This document shows positions 33,114 to 44,151 of a stretch of 64,000 nt of DNA, one piece after another. Every line of letters begins with the position of its first letter. Position 1 is the first letter of the stretch. The notes beneath the pieces were generated by a model, which searched no databases, was not told the origin of the DNA, and saw nothing but the letters and a program-made list of their open reading frames with translations. The translations under genes and the position numbers were made by a program. Source of the stretch: Bremia lactucae (lineage: Eukaryota > Oomycota > Peronosporomycetes > Peronosporales > Peronosporaceae); NCBI RefSeq assembly GCF_004359215.1, contig NC_090619.1, positions 6,606,179 through 6,670,178 of the forward strand, in the 5' to 3' direction.

Positions 33114-34054
33114 ACCAATGAGACTTAATGAGAAATGACATGGATGCGTCGAGTAGGGTACAGAACACCTAGTAGACTCGAATTTCTTCCAAGCAACTGG
33201 CACTAATTATCAAATCTCATAATGAATTGAGCAGAGGCCTGATTAAAGAGTGGAACTATTTTTTGAGTACCTGTTCCATAAATTACTGCCAATATATAGA
33301 GAAAATGGCAGACGACCGGCTCTCGGGGTGGTTATTGCATGAAAAGAGCTCCTATTATCGTACAGGATTATATGGAACTGTATCTGCTCGTGAGCTCTAA
33401 CTGATAAGGGTACATTCATTGCTAAGATAAAGCGGAAGTTAAGAACGAGAATTTTATGTTTGTCAGAATTCATCCTCCAAGTTGCTGAAGATAATGTCAT
33501 ACGAAAAAGCGAAAGCATGTTTAATTAATAAAAATTAAATGCATCAAATACCTCGCGTCTAGGCAATAAAAACAAGTAATTTGGAGCAAAGTCACGTGAT
33601 CTGAAAGCAGCAGAAATTTATTGGAAACAGCAAGAAAAATAAACAAAGAGCAAGTGATGATCATCCATGTATCTCCAATAATTGCTTTGAAATCAACTTT
33701 ATTTTTACAGTGTACATGACAGGAATGGTGGGTGTTGTCTTAATAAATGAATGTTCTTTATTATTAGCAAGAAGTGCTTGCAAAAAGCATATCGGGTTCT
33801 AAATAGCGATGAAATAATGAGCATTATTATTTAAGACAATGTGTTGCAGTCGGCGAACAGCTTGAATACTTAAGCGATAGCGAAACGAGATCAAATTTGC
33901 AGCATTGCTGACTACGGCTTTCAAACATGGGTGAGAACGGTAATCATATTGTCTCGTAAACGACAAAATAATTCAAGGTAAATCCTTTGATGATCTCAAA
34001 ATTCTATCCTGCTTTTTTTTTTCTGCGATAGACAAGGTCAAATTTCCCACAAAT
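33114..34054. other. intergenic region between receptor and renalase-like genes
   Basis: AT-rich. It contains the 5' side of the receptor gene and the 3' side of the renalase-like gene. No coding signal beyond short unrelated frames (33518-33243 is not hydrophobic and has no splice continuity with the receptor). No obvious core promoter motif was identified. Confidence 0.5.
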
Positions 34055-35400
34055 CTATTTATCAAGCACCTCATTCGACGCTGTTTTTAGTAACATATCA
34101 GCAGCAGTCTTGGCAGAGTCAAGGCAACTGTCGAACTTGGAGCTGAGAAAGCTGTCACCAGCTATTATGATACGTGGATTTTCGCTCAGCACAAGGACTG
34201 GCATGAGATCGGTTTTGTCGGAGCTGTTTGGATCTTTATACGGTACCGTTACTTGCGAGATACTATACATGCCTGAATTTAGTATGCCAACGGGTTGTAA
34301 TATAATGAGCAGACGTACCGCCAGCGGTGCAGAAACGCATCCCGCTCAGCTGGAAGCTGCGGCAGAATTTCTCGGAGCGACTTGGTGATCATTTCTAGGA
34401 TTTTGTCGTTGGGGCGCGTATCGTCCATAAACTTGCTTCCAAAACTTCCTGAAGTGTGCACGAGCAGCGCAGGCGATGATGTACCTCCCGCCCGTTTCTT
34501 TAAGTGGTCCCAGCACACGAAGCGGATGACATCGCTCTCGTCTCTCGAAACATACTTGCCCGTCCACCCCATCTCCTGAACAATCGAAACGGCCTCTTGA
34601 TCGAAAACATAACCTGCTGCAAAGCGCTGCGAGTAAGCAACATTCTCCATTACGCGCAACACTTCTGGTTTTACATCGAACAAACTACTTTTGAGAATTG
34701 ACAACACCTAAATTAAGCTCATAAACCCTGTCAATTTAAGCACAAACATTTTCTATAGCCAAAACATCGTACATTTGGGATAGGACATGTAAGCACTAAC
34801 TCGTTCACGGTCTCTTTCATGCCCTCATTTGTCGTGACTTGGATATTTTTGTCATCGAGCACTTGAAAACTCTCCAAGTGTCTTGACAACATCGTCTCCG
34901 TGCCTGAACACACCGCACAAGTCATCTCCCACTAAATTGTCATTAAATTACTTCCAGTTGTATAGCCCACCTTCTAGCAAGTGCTCGACCAAAGCTCGAA
35001 ATCCTTTCTTAGCGGGAGATATCAAGTGCGTTTTAACCGTACCACCATGGGGATCCTCAGCAATTTCGTTCGCAGCAATTGGCACCAAATGGCCACTTTG
35101 AGTCAATTTTTCGCGAAATTCGTCCATTCGACCGGATTTTGAAGTCCAATACTGTGCCCCCATGTCGACGTGAATCCCGCGATGCTTTTGAAACGATCTG
35201 AAATATGGGTGACTTTGCCATTAAAATTACTTATGGTGCAGCTTGGTGGTGTACCTGGCCATGACACGCCCTCCTACAATATTATTTCGTTCCCATACCA
35301 CAACTTCGGAGACATTGCCTGCTGCAAGCTTCGCCTCCTGCAGTAGGTGAGCCAATGCGGCACCTGTTAAGCCGCCTCCGACGATTAGTGTTCTCGCCAT
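34055..35400 (-). CDS. renalase-like FAD-dependent amine oxidase, frameshifted
   Basis: The N-terminus ARTLIVGGGLTGAALAHLLQ is a Rossmann dinucleotide-binding motif, and VVWERNNIVGGRV is the following acidic and GG-R segment. VDMGAQYWT is typical of the renalase family, which oxidises NAD(P)H isomers or amines with FAD. Splicing by hand: 35400-35255, 35197-about 34971, about 34931-34773, 34707-34319, 34262-34055. Three introns (57, 65 and 56 nt) have good GT-AG ends. The second intron is uncertain: the best fit is only 39 nt (34932-34970), and exon 3 then needs a one-base shift near 34880 to pass from GVFRHGDDVVKTL to ESFQVLDDKNIQVTT. Later exons read PIPNV-LSILKSSLFD, MGWTGKYVSRDES and the C-terminal FAD-binding RIIIAGDSFLSSKFD. 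The frame problem could be a real mutation or a sequence error. A start at 35463 is also possible. Confidence 0.7.
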
Positions 35401-35539
35401 CACCCCCAATTCGTGGTTTAAGAACACAATTTCTTTTCTCGAATCAAGTCCAATAGAACTCATTCAGGCTAATATATGTAGGATGCGGGTTAGGGACACA
35501 GCCCTGATACATAACTACGCGCTTTAGAAACTTAACGGC

Positions 35540-37142
35540 GTGATGGCGGCGCATCCGATCGCGGAGCCCTCCACAGCGCTGGACATGAATGCAAGTTTTC
35601 CAACAAGACGACCAGCTTCTGTGTTTCAGCTGGCGGGTGCCACCACCACCGGTTCTGGTCGATTCATTCTGCCAGATGTTGCACTACGTAAAGTAGTCAA
35701 AAAGCCAATTTTTGAGGTGCGTGTAAAAGCAAATTTTCCAATTGGAAGTTTGGCACCTGTTAACCTTGCAGCGCTGCCTTAGAATTTTAATGATGCAGCA
35801 TATAACATTAAGCCGCCGACGCAGATGTTGCGCTTTATTGACGGCTTACGGTATCACAAACCCACGCCCGAGGAGAACGAAGCTCTGAACTTGAGCAGCG
35901 CTACTGAAAGGATTTGCCTGCATGTGCTGAATGACGTACGCTGAATTCAGAAAAGTATCTTTCTTAGATTATGTTCTGGCGATGTTGAGATTTAATTTGA
36001 ATGGCAGATTCTAATGATGTGTGGAGCCCGAAAAGGAGCACGTTTTAGCTCACAAGATGTGAATCAATTCAGGATAATAGCGGAAGGCCTGGAAGCCCGA
36101 TACAAAGCGGTTGACGAAACGTTTCATTTATTGCCGACGGATGTATTAAAGCATCGCTTTGAGGGGGTGAAAAAGTTAGAGGATGATCCGTCACACTTTA
36201 CTTTTCTTTCGAATCGACGCCGCGATAGTTTAGTGGGGCTGGAGGAGTGTAATCCTGACGATCAAGTTTGGCGGCAGGCTTTCTATTTTCAATGGCTTGC
36301 AAGACAATATGTGGTGACATTTGAGCGATTAAAGATAGCGATGCAACAAATTTGCGATCGCGTACAAAAAGACATGGCGATTTTAGGAGCGATATCAGCT
36401 CCGACTTTAGCTGATATTAACGATGCAGGTTTGTCGCTGCTTGATTTCGAGCAAACACAATTAATTTACTTACTTCAATGTGCACTATTTCTAATGTCAC
36501 GTTGTTATCAATTGCTTGATTGGGCGCAGTAGAAGCAGAGTTTGAGGCGAAAACTCATCGGCCGTTTCCGACGTTCCTTTTCAATCTCATTCAAAAGTAC
36601 CATCGAGAGCGACGAAATAAAAGCACCGCGTGGACAACCGATTCGTCCGAGCCCCCTGTAGACTCTATCGGACAGTTTGCTCTCTATATATCAAGTGTTG
36701 TACTCCAGCCTTCACCTATGACTGCTGCGGAGTTACTTAGTATCCAAGTGCTGTTGCAAATCATGTACGTACATGGATTCGAGTAGAGCCACATTTCAAG
36801 AATTCTCATTGCGTTTTGTGCCTGTGTCGCAGCAAAGCAGAATATCGCGTAGACCACTGCTTGATGTACGTAGTGGTAACCAAGGTTGCACAAGCAGACG
36901 GCCAAGTGTATGTAAATACGTCCTCTTGTTTTAATAACGTCGTTGGCACGAAGAATTTGTCGAAAACGTATCAACGAGATGGCTACATTCGTGTGCTCAC
37001 GCACGATATTATGGGCTCTCTACTTTTTGCCTTCTTGGCGACGGTTCGCGAGCTAAGACTCGTGCCACGCGAAAAAAGGCTTTTGTCTCGCGAAAAGAAG
37101 TGTACGAAACGCGCGGACATAGCAATAGAATTAATAGAATAA
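35540..37142 (+). pseudogene. decayed host-like gene, unidentified
   Basis: One frame runs from 35540 to 36532 with stops at 35780 (TAG) and 35942 (TGA); the second is close to a possible intron. It contains QMLRFIDGLRYHKPTPEENE and, from 36014, a mostly helical stretch with EGLEARYKAVDETFHLLPTD, SNRRRDSLVGLEECNPDDQV and LLQCALFLMSRCYQLLDWA. The frame then shifts to EAEFEAKTHRPFPTFLFNLI (36535-36786), then to YQRDGYIRVLTHDIMGSLLF (36970-37040). The helical character and the last block faintly recall large helical scaffold proteins such as Nup205/Nup192, but I cannot support that identification. Codon use and lack of retroelement similarity suggest a host gene. It is truncated before the myosin gene. 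Confidence 0.45.
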
Positions 37143-37932
37143 TGTAGTTATTTGTGAACAGGGAATTAAAGTTTAAATCGTTGAACCCCTAACAGCTTTT
37201 CAATCACAGAAACTCTTAAAAGTCACTCGCTAAGCGAGGGCAAGACAACCTCCATTATTCAGCAAAACGACGTCATTGCGGTTTAAACGGCCTATTTCAT
37301 TGCCATGCGGATGGCGCGGTGTATGTAAGGGCACGTACTAGAGCATCCGTAGCGATTTGTAAAGAACTTCGCGTTTACAGTGGTCTCGCGAGTTGTAAGT
37401 ACCATTTGAGCCAGATGTCGAAACCACAACCCACTCGCGTGCGTAAGACACGGGTTCAGCCTCTTTACTCAGTAAATGACAACGTTGTTGTCAGCAAATC
37501 ATGCGTAGAGCCAACTCTGGACTTATGTTGCCACGTCGTCCCTGAGTATCTGTTACATGAAACGGATGCGCATACCACATGGTGACAGAATTCGTGAAGG
37601 CAGCTCTGTCCCGTTCTGTCAAGACATAAATGTTGCGCTAGCACCACGCTTACCGGTTTCAAAGGATATACAATTATAGAGTTTCCAAGCCGATTTACTC
37701 CTTTGAAATCTGCTGCTAGATAGACTTTTGGTGTTACGAGAAATTATATTAAGCAAGATTACGTCGGCCTAATTGTGTAGGGTTGTGGGCAGGGTGGACA
37801 TTACTCAATGCGGTCGAGTCTGACTCTCTCACATCATAACGGCGCGACCCAGCAGAGTGCACGAAAGCGCTTAAGCATCGTCCCATCCAGCAGGCGACGA
37901 CAAGAGACACCACCGAGGGCAACAAACACACA
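37143..37932. promoter_or_regulatory. upstream region of the myosin gene
   Basis: 790 bp between the decayed gene and the myosin start. No retroelement similarity was noticed. The last 100 bp are purine-rich (AGGCGACGACAAGAGACACC near 37890), as often seen before oomycete starts. A TATA box or the oomycete initiator consensus could not be placed with confidence. Confidence 0.4.
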
Positions 37933-40900
37933 GTGTCTAATTCGACAATGGATGTGGGTGCAGAGGTGGACGTGCAGGTAGGGCCACAGAATTGGCGACG
38001 TGTGCAGATCATCGATCGCTACGCACGTTCCATTGAGGCGTCTGGTGCCGTGGTCGTTGTCAAGTTTGAGGATGGCAGCATTGCGGAGCGAGCTGTTCCT
38101 TCCGATGTGAATCAAGATGCACCCGACGTGCGACTGCTGTCTCCTGGCCAGGGCCAGCGCTTTGATGTGGATGATCTTACGCAACTTATTGAGCTTGACG
38201 AGTCTTCGATTTTATCGGCCCTCGAGACGCGGTTTGCAGAGAATAAAATATATACCAACACAGGAGCAATCTTACTAGCGGTGAATCCCTTTCAGAAATT
38301 CCCCAACATGTATAATAAAGAAACAATGATCAAGTATCTATTGACGTTCGAGTCGAAGAGCTCGTCTACGCGGAACAAAAGAAATGAAAGTATGCCCCCT
38401 CACATTTATCAAGTGGCTGGAGAAGCTTATAAGGCGATGATGCTTGGAATGAATGGCATCATGAGTGATCAGAGCATTCTTGTGAGTGGAGAGAGCGGCA
38501 GTGGAAAGACTGAGAGCACGAAATTTCTCATGGAATACCTAGCTCAAGCAGGCGTGAATAATGTAGCAGCGAACGCTGTTAGTAAATCCCCAGAAGGCAT
38601 AGCAGCCAAAGTATTGCAAACGAACATCCTCCTTGAGTCTTTTGGTAACGCGCGCACTTTACGTAACGACAATTCAAGTCGATTTGGCAAGTTTATTAAG
38701 CTTCACTTTACAAGTGGAGGCCAACTTCGAGGGGCTAGTATTCAAACGTATCTGTTGGAAAAAGTTCGACTTGTATCACAGTCCAAGGGCGAGCGAAATT
38801 ATCATATATTTTACGAAATGGCTAGTGGAGCAGAGCCTGCCGCTAGAAAGCGCTGGCTCTTGGATCCACCGCAAGGCCACGCGAAGTCAGCAGGAGACCA
38901 CAGTAATTTTTCTGATGCTTCGCGCCAATTTTCGCACTATCGATATTTGAGCCAGAGCGAGTGCTTCCAGCGGAATGATGGGGTGAGGGACTTGGAAATG
39001 TTTCGGCGAGTCATGGACGCCATGGATATTGTGGGCTTTACATCCGTGGAACGGGCTGGGATATTCGACATAATTGCGGCGCTCATGCACATTGGGAATT
39101 TGTCCTTTGAGCACGATGAAAATAGTGACAAGGCGGGGCAGTCGACGGATTCTGGAGCACAAGAGTCTGATCTGGCACCAAGTTGCATCTGGTCACGTGA
39201 TGCAGCAGCCATGCTGATGGCTGTTGATGCGTCAGAACTCGAGCGCGCTTTAAGTGTGCGCCGGATTCGTGCTGGCACTGATTTTGTCCGGATGAAGCTT
39301 TCGGCCGCGCAGGCTAACAATGCACGCGACGCACTGGCTAAGGCACTGTACGGTCGTTTGTTTGACTGGATGGTGAAGAAAATCAACCACTTTCTTCGGA
39401 TGGATGATAGTGAAAAAGCCAAGGGCGGACTTCATTTTATTGGTATTCTTGACATTTTCGGCTTTGAAGTGTTTCCAAAAAACTCGTTTGAGCAGCTTTG
39501 CATCAATTTTGCTAACGAGACGCTGCAGCAACAATTTAACGACTACGTGTTCAAGGCTGAGCAGCGCGAGTACGAGTCACAGGGGGTTGACTGGAAATAT
39601 ATTGAATTTTGCGATAATCAGGATTGTGTGAATCTTATCTCACAAAGACCGACGGGCATTCTTTCGCTAATTGATGAAGAGTGTGTGATGCCCAAAGGAA
39701 GCGACACGACATTAGCATCCAAACTTTATCGTGCATGTGGCAGCCATCCTCGATTTGAGGCTTCTCGAATTCAGCGTGCACGTGGTTTATTTACGGTAGT
39801 TCACTATGCAGGTCATGTGGAATACTCGTCTGATGGATTTTTAGAGAAGAACAAGGACGTTCTTCACCAAGAGGCTGTCGATATGCTTGCGTATTCAACT
39901 CGAAAGGACAGTTTTGCTCGTACTTTATGTGAGGGGATTGGCGGCTCACAAGATCGCTTAAAATCCTCTCCGCGTCAACGTGCTCAAACTAGCAAAAATC
40001 GTGGAGCGAGTGTCGGGCTTCAATTTAAGGAGCAATTGACGACATTACTGGAAACGTTGCAGCGAACGAATCCGCATTACGTGCGATGTCTGAAGCCTAA
40101 CGAGTTATGTAAGGCAGGAAAATTCGAGAGCGAACGTGTGCTGAGTCAATTACGCTGCAACGGTGTCATGGAGGCCGTGCGCGTGGCTCGAGCTGGCTAT
40201 CCGATTCGTCTACCGCTCGATGTCTTTGTCGCTCGCTACTATAGCTTAAAAACTAAAAAAACACTTGTCAACAAGAAGCATAAAATGTCGAAAGGCTTAC
40301 CAGATCCGGATGCAGGGGTTGATATGGCTGTCGTTAGCAATGAAGCCAAGGAGCTTTTGGATGATTTGCTGAAGATCATTCCCAAAGAAAATGACGCAAA
40401 CCCTCAAGGCGCGTGCGAACGGCCAGAACAGGGTCACTTCGTATCGAAGTGTTTCGCAGTAGGCATTCAGATGGGGTCTTCGAAAATATTTTTAAAGAAA
40501 ACGACGTATGATATTCTCGAGGAAACGCGGACTCAACAGCTTCATCGCCACATGGTTAAGATTTTTTACGCGGTGTTGGCATTGACTGCCCGTTCTCGTT
40601 ACTTGCGCTACCTTCGTGCCATTCAAATTTTACAGCTTCGATTTCAATACAAGAAGCTTCGAAAAGTGTATCGACGTCATCAGGTCTTGATGATAAGGAG
40701 AAAAAATGCAGGCACGGTCAAGAATTTTATTCGCTCTGTGGTGCAGCGGAAGAAGTATGTTTGCTTTCTCGCTGTTGTACGGATGCTCCAATGCCGCTTC
40801 AGACATCGTCGAAGAATGCTAGCAAAGCGAAGAATGGCCGCTCAAGCAAAAAAGCTCGCGGATTCAAAGCGGCAACAACAGCTTGCGCAGACTGCAAACC

Positions 40901-42174
40901 AGTACACTGAAAGCTCGACGGTATCTTCGGATTCGTCATCTCCGCAATCATTGACATCACTTTTTAATGATATTGAAAGTTCTGGGATCTCGAATGTGTC
41001 ATCAAAGGATGCAGATGAAATGTTTGCTTACAATGAAAACTTTCCGAAGCATAACCTCAATACTGTTGACGAACAAAGTAGCCACTTAGACCCCCGAGCG
41101 TCTCAACGTGTCTCTCTTCGAAAGACGCAATCCACTAATTCGATACCTCAAATCGGTGGGCTTCAAGTATCACAGATACACGATAGTAACAGCAGTCAAG
41201 GACTCTTAGTTCATACGCCAGGGTCAAGGTCATCACGCAAGTCATCTTTCCGTAACACTCGGTCGTCGCGTGCAGTGGCTCTACCAAGACTCGATGTGAT
41301 CCAGCACACGTCTTGGGTAAATGATGAAGATCGTTTCAGCTGCCATATTTGTAACAAGCGCTTTAGCATTTTTAAGCGCAAACATCACTGCCGAGCGTGT
41401 GGTGAAGTCATTTGCAATAGCTGCTCACTGTATCATCGTATTCAGTCTCGGTCCATGCGTGTATGCGTTTCATGTGTTGCGTTTCATTCGCTTGACAGCC
41501 CGACTTCGGCCGGATCGACGGGGCTTCTACGTACAGGTGGCGTCAGTCCTTTTTCGTCAAATTCAAGTCGAAAGACATCGAATGGTTCGGCTCCGGATCG
41601 CAACCGAAGTAGTACCCTTAGTAGCGGCGTGTGGCTGAACCCGTGGCCGGAGCCGCCTTATCCACTTGACGAGGATGAGCGCTTAATCGTCTTGCACGAA
41701 CTCAACATCCGTGAGCTTGGATTGTCCGGTAAATTTAACATGTATTGTGAAGTAGCGGCCAAGACGATGAAGTGTCCGATCGCCTACGTGAGTATTATCG
41801 AGGATGAAGAGCAGCTGTTAGTGGCCAACATCGGCATGGCGCACACGACGCTGCCTCGTGAGCTGTCATTCTGCGCACACACAATTTGTCAGCCTAGTGT
41901 TCTGGTTGTGCTGGATACGAAGAATGATGAGCGGTTCCGTGAAAACCCAATGGTGAAGGGGGAAAAAGGTGCCGTCAAGATTCGATACTACGCCGGCGCA
42001 ACCATTTTCTCGCGCGATGGACATGCGCTTGGCACGGTAGCCGTACTGGACACCAAGCCAAGACGGGAAGCAGACCAGGAGCACATTGGCATGTTGCAGC
42101 ACCTGAGCTTTCTAGCGAGCGAAAAGATGACGCAAAGCACCATTCAAGAAGATAGTGAGAGTGATTTCTTATAA
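37933..42174 (+). CDS. myosin with C-terminal FYVE and GAF domains
   Basis: A single exon of 1413 residues. An N-terminal SH3-like segment (about 10-60) precedes the motor. The P-loop GESGSGKTES is at about 187-196; switch I NDNSSRFGKF at about 243; switch II DIFGFEVF at about 505; the actin-contact helix with NPHYVRCLKPNE at about 712-723; and a converter near 860. Basic IQ-like repeats follow (about 880-970), then a serine-rich linker. A FYVE finger spans about 1126-1180: CHIC, the signature KRKHHCRACG, CNSC and CVSC give eight zinc ligands. A GAF-like domain fills about 1250-1400 (NIRELGLSGKFNMYCEVAAK, FCAHTICQPSVLVV, AGATIFSRDGHALGTVAVLD). FYVE domains usually bind PI3P on endosomes, so the motor probably moves on actin with endosomal cargo. 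Myosin-FYVE combinations are known from oomycetes. The start is the first ATG pair, with MDVGAEVDV five residues on as an alternative. No breaks. Confidence 0.93.
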   Translation: MSNSTMDVGAEVDVQVGPQNWRRVQIIDRYARSIEASGAVVVVKFEDGSIAERAVPSDVNQDAPDVRLLSPGQGQRFDVDDLTQLIELDESSILSALETRFAENKIYTNTGAILLAVNPFQKFPNMYNKETMIKYLLTFESKSSSTRNKRNESMPPHIYQVAGEAYKAMMLGMNGIMSDQSILVSGESGSGKTESTKFLMEYLAQAGVNNVAANAVSKSPEGIAAKVLQTNILLESFGNARTLRNDNSSRFGKFIKLHFTSGGQLRGASIQTYLLEKVRLVSQSKGERNYHIFYEMASGAEPAARKRWLLDPPQGHAKSAGDHSNFSDASRQFSHYRYLSQSECFQRNDGVRDLEMFRRVMDAMDIVGFTSVERAGIFDIIAALMHIGNLSFEHDENSDKAGQSTDSGAQESDLAPSCIWSRDAAAMLMAVDASELERALSVRRIRAGTDFVRMKLSAAQANNARDALAKALYGRLFDWMVKKINHFLRMDDSEKAKGGLHFIGILDIFGFEVFPKNSFEQLCINFANETLQQQFNDYVFKAEQREYESQGVDWKYIEFCDNQDCVNLISQRPTGILSLIDEECVMPKGSDTTLASKLYRACGSHPRFEASRIQRARGLFTVVHYAGHVEYSSDGFLEKNKDVLHQEAVDMLAYSTRKDSFARTLCEGIGGSQDRLKSSPRQRAQTSKNRGASVGLQFKEQLTTLLETLQRTNPHYVRCLKPNELCKAGKFESERVLSQLRCNGVMEAVRVARAGYPIRLPLDVFVARYYSLKTKKTLVNKKHKMSKGLPDPDAGVDMAVVSNEAKELLDDLLKIIPKENDANPQGACERPEQGHFVSKCFAVGIQMGSSKIFLKKTTYDILEETRTQQLHRHMVKIFYAVLALTARSRYLRYLRAIQILQLRFQYKKLRKVYRRHQVLMIRRKNAGTVKNFIRSVVQRKKYVCFLAVVRMLQCRFRHRRRMLAKRRMAAQAKKLADSKRQQQLAQTANQYTESSTVSSDSSSPQSLTSLFNDIESSGISNVSSKDADEMFAYNENFPKHNLNTVDEQSSHLDPRASQRVSLRKTQSTNSIPQIGGLQVSQIHDSNSSQGLLVHTPGSRSSRKSSFRNTRSSRAVALPRLDVIQHTSWVNDEDRFSCHICNKRFSIFKRKHHCRACGEVICNSCSLYHRIQSRSMRVCVSCVAFHSLDSPTSAGSTGLLRTGGVSPFSSNSSRKTSNGSAPDRNRSSTLSSGVWLNPWPEPPYPLDEDERLIVLHELNIRELGLSGKFNMYCEVAAKTMKCPIAYVSIIEDEEQLLVANIGMAHTTLPRELSFCAHTICQPSVLVVLDTKNDERFRENPMVKGEKGAVKIRYYAGATIFSRDGHALGTVAVLDTKPRREADQEHIGMLQHLSFLASEKMTQSTIQEDSESDFL

Positions 42175-42335
42175 ATTACGTCCGGTGTTTGACGGCATAG
42201 CCTTTATTCGCCATTACTCTTGTTTGACACCAAGTTTTTCAAAGATAATTATTTTAAAATTACTATAAACGCTCAGGGTTGTCGACAAATTCCTAACTCG
42301 GCCCTCATCAAATCCCTCGCTAGCTTTTGCAGATC
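42175..42335. other. 161-bp convergent 3' intergenic region
   Basis: It separates the stop codons of the plus-strand myosin and the minus-strand PX gene, so both 3' UTRs must end or overlap here. AT-rich near 42240-42270; no clear poly(A) signal was assigned. Confidence 0.6.
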
Positions 42336-43313
42336 CTACTTGGCCACACTCGTCAAGCGATTCGCTTCTTGCTTCTCGCGCATTTGAGCTGCAAAATAGC
42401 GACTACTGTCCACAATCTCCTCGATACTAGCAATGCACTGCTTGATCTGGCCAACGTAATGATGCTCAGGCGTCGACACGTATTCGAGCGCACTGCCAAT
42501 GGAGTCTCGATCCTCTTTTTTCAGAAAAAGACGATCAGAGTCCAAGCTAGGATCAAACATGACGCGTTTCATGTTCTGCGAGTTGAGCGACATACTAAAT
42601 GGGCGTGTAGTCACCTGCCGAGAGAGCAACGGCGGCGCCGAAGGCGCGCGGACTCGGGGGGAACTATCTTTAGCGGGGTCACTGGAAGCGTCCGAGTTCT
42701 GCCGCTGTACCGTGGTATCCAGGCCAATCTGTTCCGTTGTAGCATTTTCCTTCTCGTCCGTAAGCGAGTCCTGCGGCTGTCTTTCCTTCTTGCCGGATTG
42801 AAGAGCAAGCAAATCTTCTTTCGATTCTTGTTCTTCAATGGATGACTGGATGGAATAAAGACCACCAATTTCCGATGCAGGTTCCGTGAACGATGTATTC
42901 GACCGCCTAGAGCCGAGTCTGCTGTCGATGACTCGATCCTCTTCCTCCTTCGGCGCATAATCTTCTAGTTGCAATAGCTTCAAGAGCCTCTCCCGGCTGC
43001 GAGGTGTCAACGGCCGGGCACACACCTGCTGTATGTATTCATTGAGCATCACCTGACGAGCCTCAATTGTCTCGGGCTGCATTGAAGCTTTGCGACTCCA
43101 CCAAATTTTATGCGGCATTTTCACGTCAATAGGTGGCGCTTCAGGTGCTAGTTTAAGATTCTTACTAAAGTGAAAAAAATGACGGAAACGAATCAGGCGG
43201 TGGTAGCACAGTCCGTTGTAATTGACGGATGTCCGGTACACAGTGTAAGCCCGTGACGTGCCTGGGTTGCGCGTCTGCGAGCCGATCACGGCCACGCGCA
43301 GATGATCATCCAT
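42336..43313 (-). CDS. PX-domain protein
   Basis: 325 residues from the ATG at 43313; an in-frame ATG at 43397 would add 28 residues without domain content, so I prefer the inner start. Residues about 5-115 form a PX (phox homology) domain: AVIGSQTRNPGTSRAYTVYR as strands 1-2, the basic RLIRFRHFFHF at 39-49 in the place of the R-R-Y/F lipid-binding motif, PHKIWW at 67-72 (proline-rich loop region), and EARQVMLNEYIQQVCARPLT (84-103) as the late helix. The rest (120-325) is acidic, polar and probably disordered, with a short helix at the end (GQIKQCIASIEEIVDSSRYF). PX domains bind phosphoinositides, mostly PI3P, on endosomes. It converges on the myosin-FYVE gene with 161 bp between stops. A second identical copy lies at 48638-49615. 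Confidence 0.85.
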   Translation of the reverse strand: MDDHLRVAVIGSQTRNPGTSRAYTVYRTSVNYNGLCYHRLIRFRHFFHFSKNLKLAPEAPPIDVKMPHKIWWSRKASMQPETIEARQVMLNEYIQQVCARPLTPRSRERLLKLLQLEDYAPKEEEDRVIDSRLGSRRSNTSFTEPASEIGGLYSIQSSIEEQESKEDLLALQSGKKERQPQDSLTDEKENATTEQIGLDTTVQRQNSDASSDPAKDSSPRVRAPSAPPLLSRQVTTRPFSMSLNSQNMKRVMFDPSLDSDRLFLKKEDRDSIGSALEYVSTPEHHYVGQIKQCIASIEEIVDSSRYFAAQMREKQEANRLTSVAK

Positions 43314-44151
43314 GCCGCAGTTGCTGTTTCGATTGGATGGAGCGTGGCGAGAGCCCCACAAGCAGCGCAAAGAGCTGGAGAAGATGCCACACAACACGGT
43401 GATCGAAGGTGTTCTCTATACTTGGTTTGAAATAGCAGAGTGAGGAACCAGATATGCGAAATGTCAGAGAAGTGCTAATTTGTTGTTAATTACGCAAAAG
43501 CTGGCTTAACCTAGATGTTGAACTGGGGTGGTAATGTCCCGCCGTTGTGAAAGTAATAAATGCGATGCTTACTGAGACAGGCGAGCTTCTGGGCACTGCA
43601 TAGAAAAGTGGCGGGAAATGTTACCAGATTAGTAGTAAAGACAGAGCTGTCTGCAAATAGTTATGACTGCAGAATGGCACAGTCGAAGACATTCATTATG
43701 GACGGAATGTTGGTGTGAGAAAATTCATGACCGTTGCTGACCAGGTTTTAATAACATCAACATTATTGGGTTACTGCTAGAACTAATTAGGTGTGAAATT
43801 ATACCAATGCTTGCAAATGCACTTATTAGATGCTGATATGTCAGCCACATCAAAGTGATTTCTTTTCAAAAGTTATAAAAGCTCGGACGATATTTCATTT
43901 GTATGAACCGCTTACATCTGGGGATGTCGTTACACCATTCATGCAGGTCGGAACTTTCCCGACAAGGAATTTATAAGTGAGTTGCTAAGGTAACAAAAAT
44001 GAATTCAACATATATTCAGCCGGCCTTGTCCGCTTTACCTGTATAAAGGCTTATGGGAAACTCTTTTTTTTTTGGTACGTAAGTACAACATTATTATCTT
44101 ATACTAATTTTGACTTAATAGTTCCAATATTACCAAAATTGGTAACATCGA
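43314..44151. other. upstream region of the PX gene, no other gene
   Basis: 43314-43440 holds the 5' leader side of the PX gene. 43440-44100 shows no frame or repeat that I recognise. 44110-44150 resembles the AATATTAC blocks found just inside the LTRs. The 5' flank of the LTR at 44152 is here. Confidence 0.5.

Noticed and set aside
33243..33518. 91-codon minus-strand frame upstream of the receptor, as a possible N-terminal exon
   Set aside because: No hydrophobic or signal-like segment, no good splice link to 33113, and the receptor already has all seven helices without it.
42327..42845. 172-codon plus-strand frame opposite the PX gene, and its repeat at 48629-49147
   Set aside because: Composition is basic and unstructured and the opposite strand has a recognised domain; it is a shadow.
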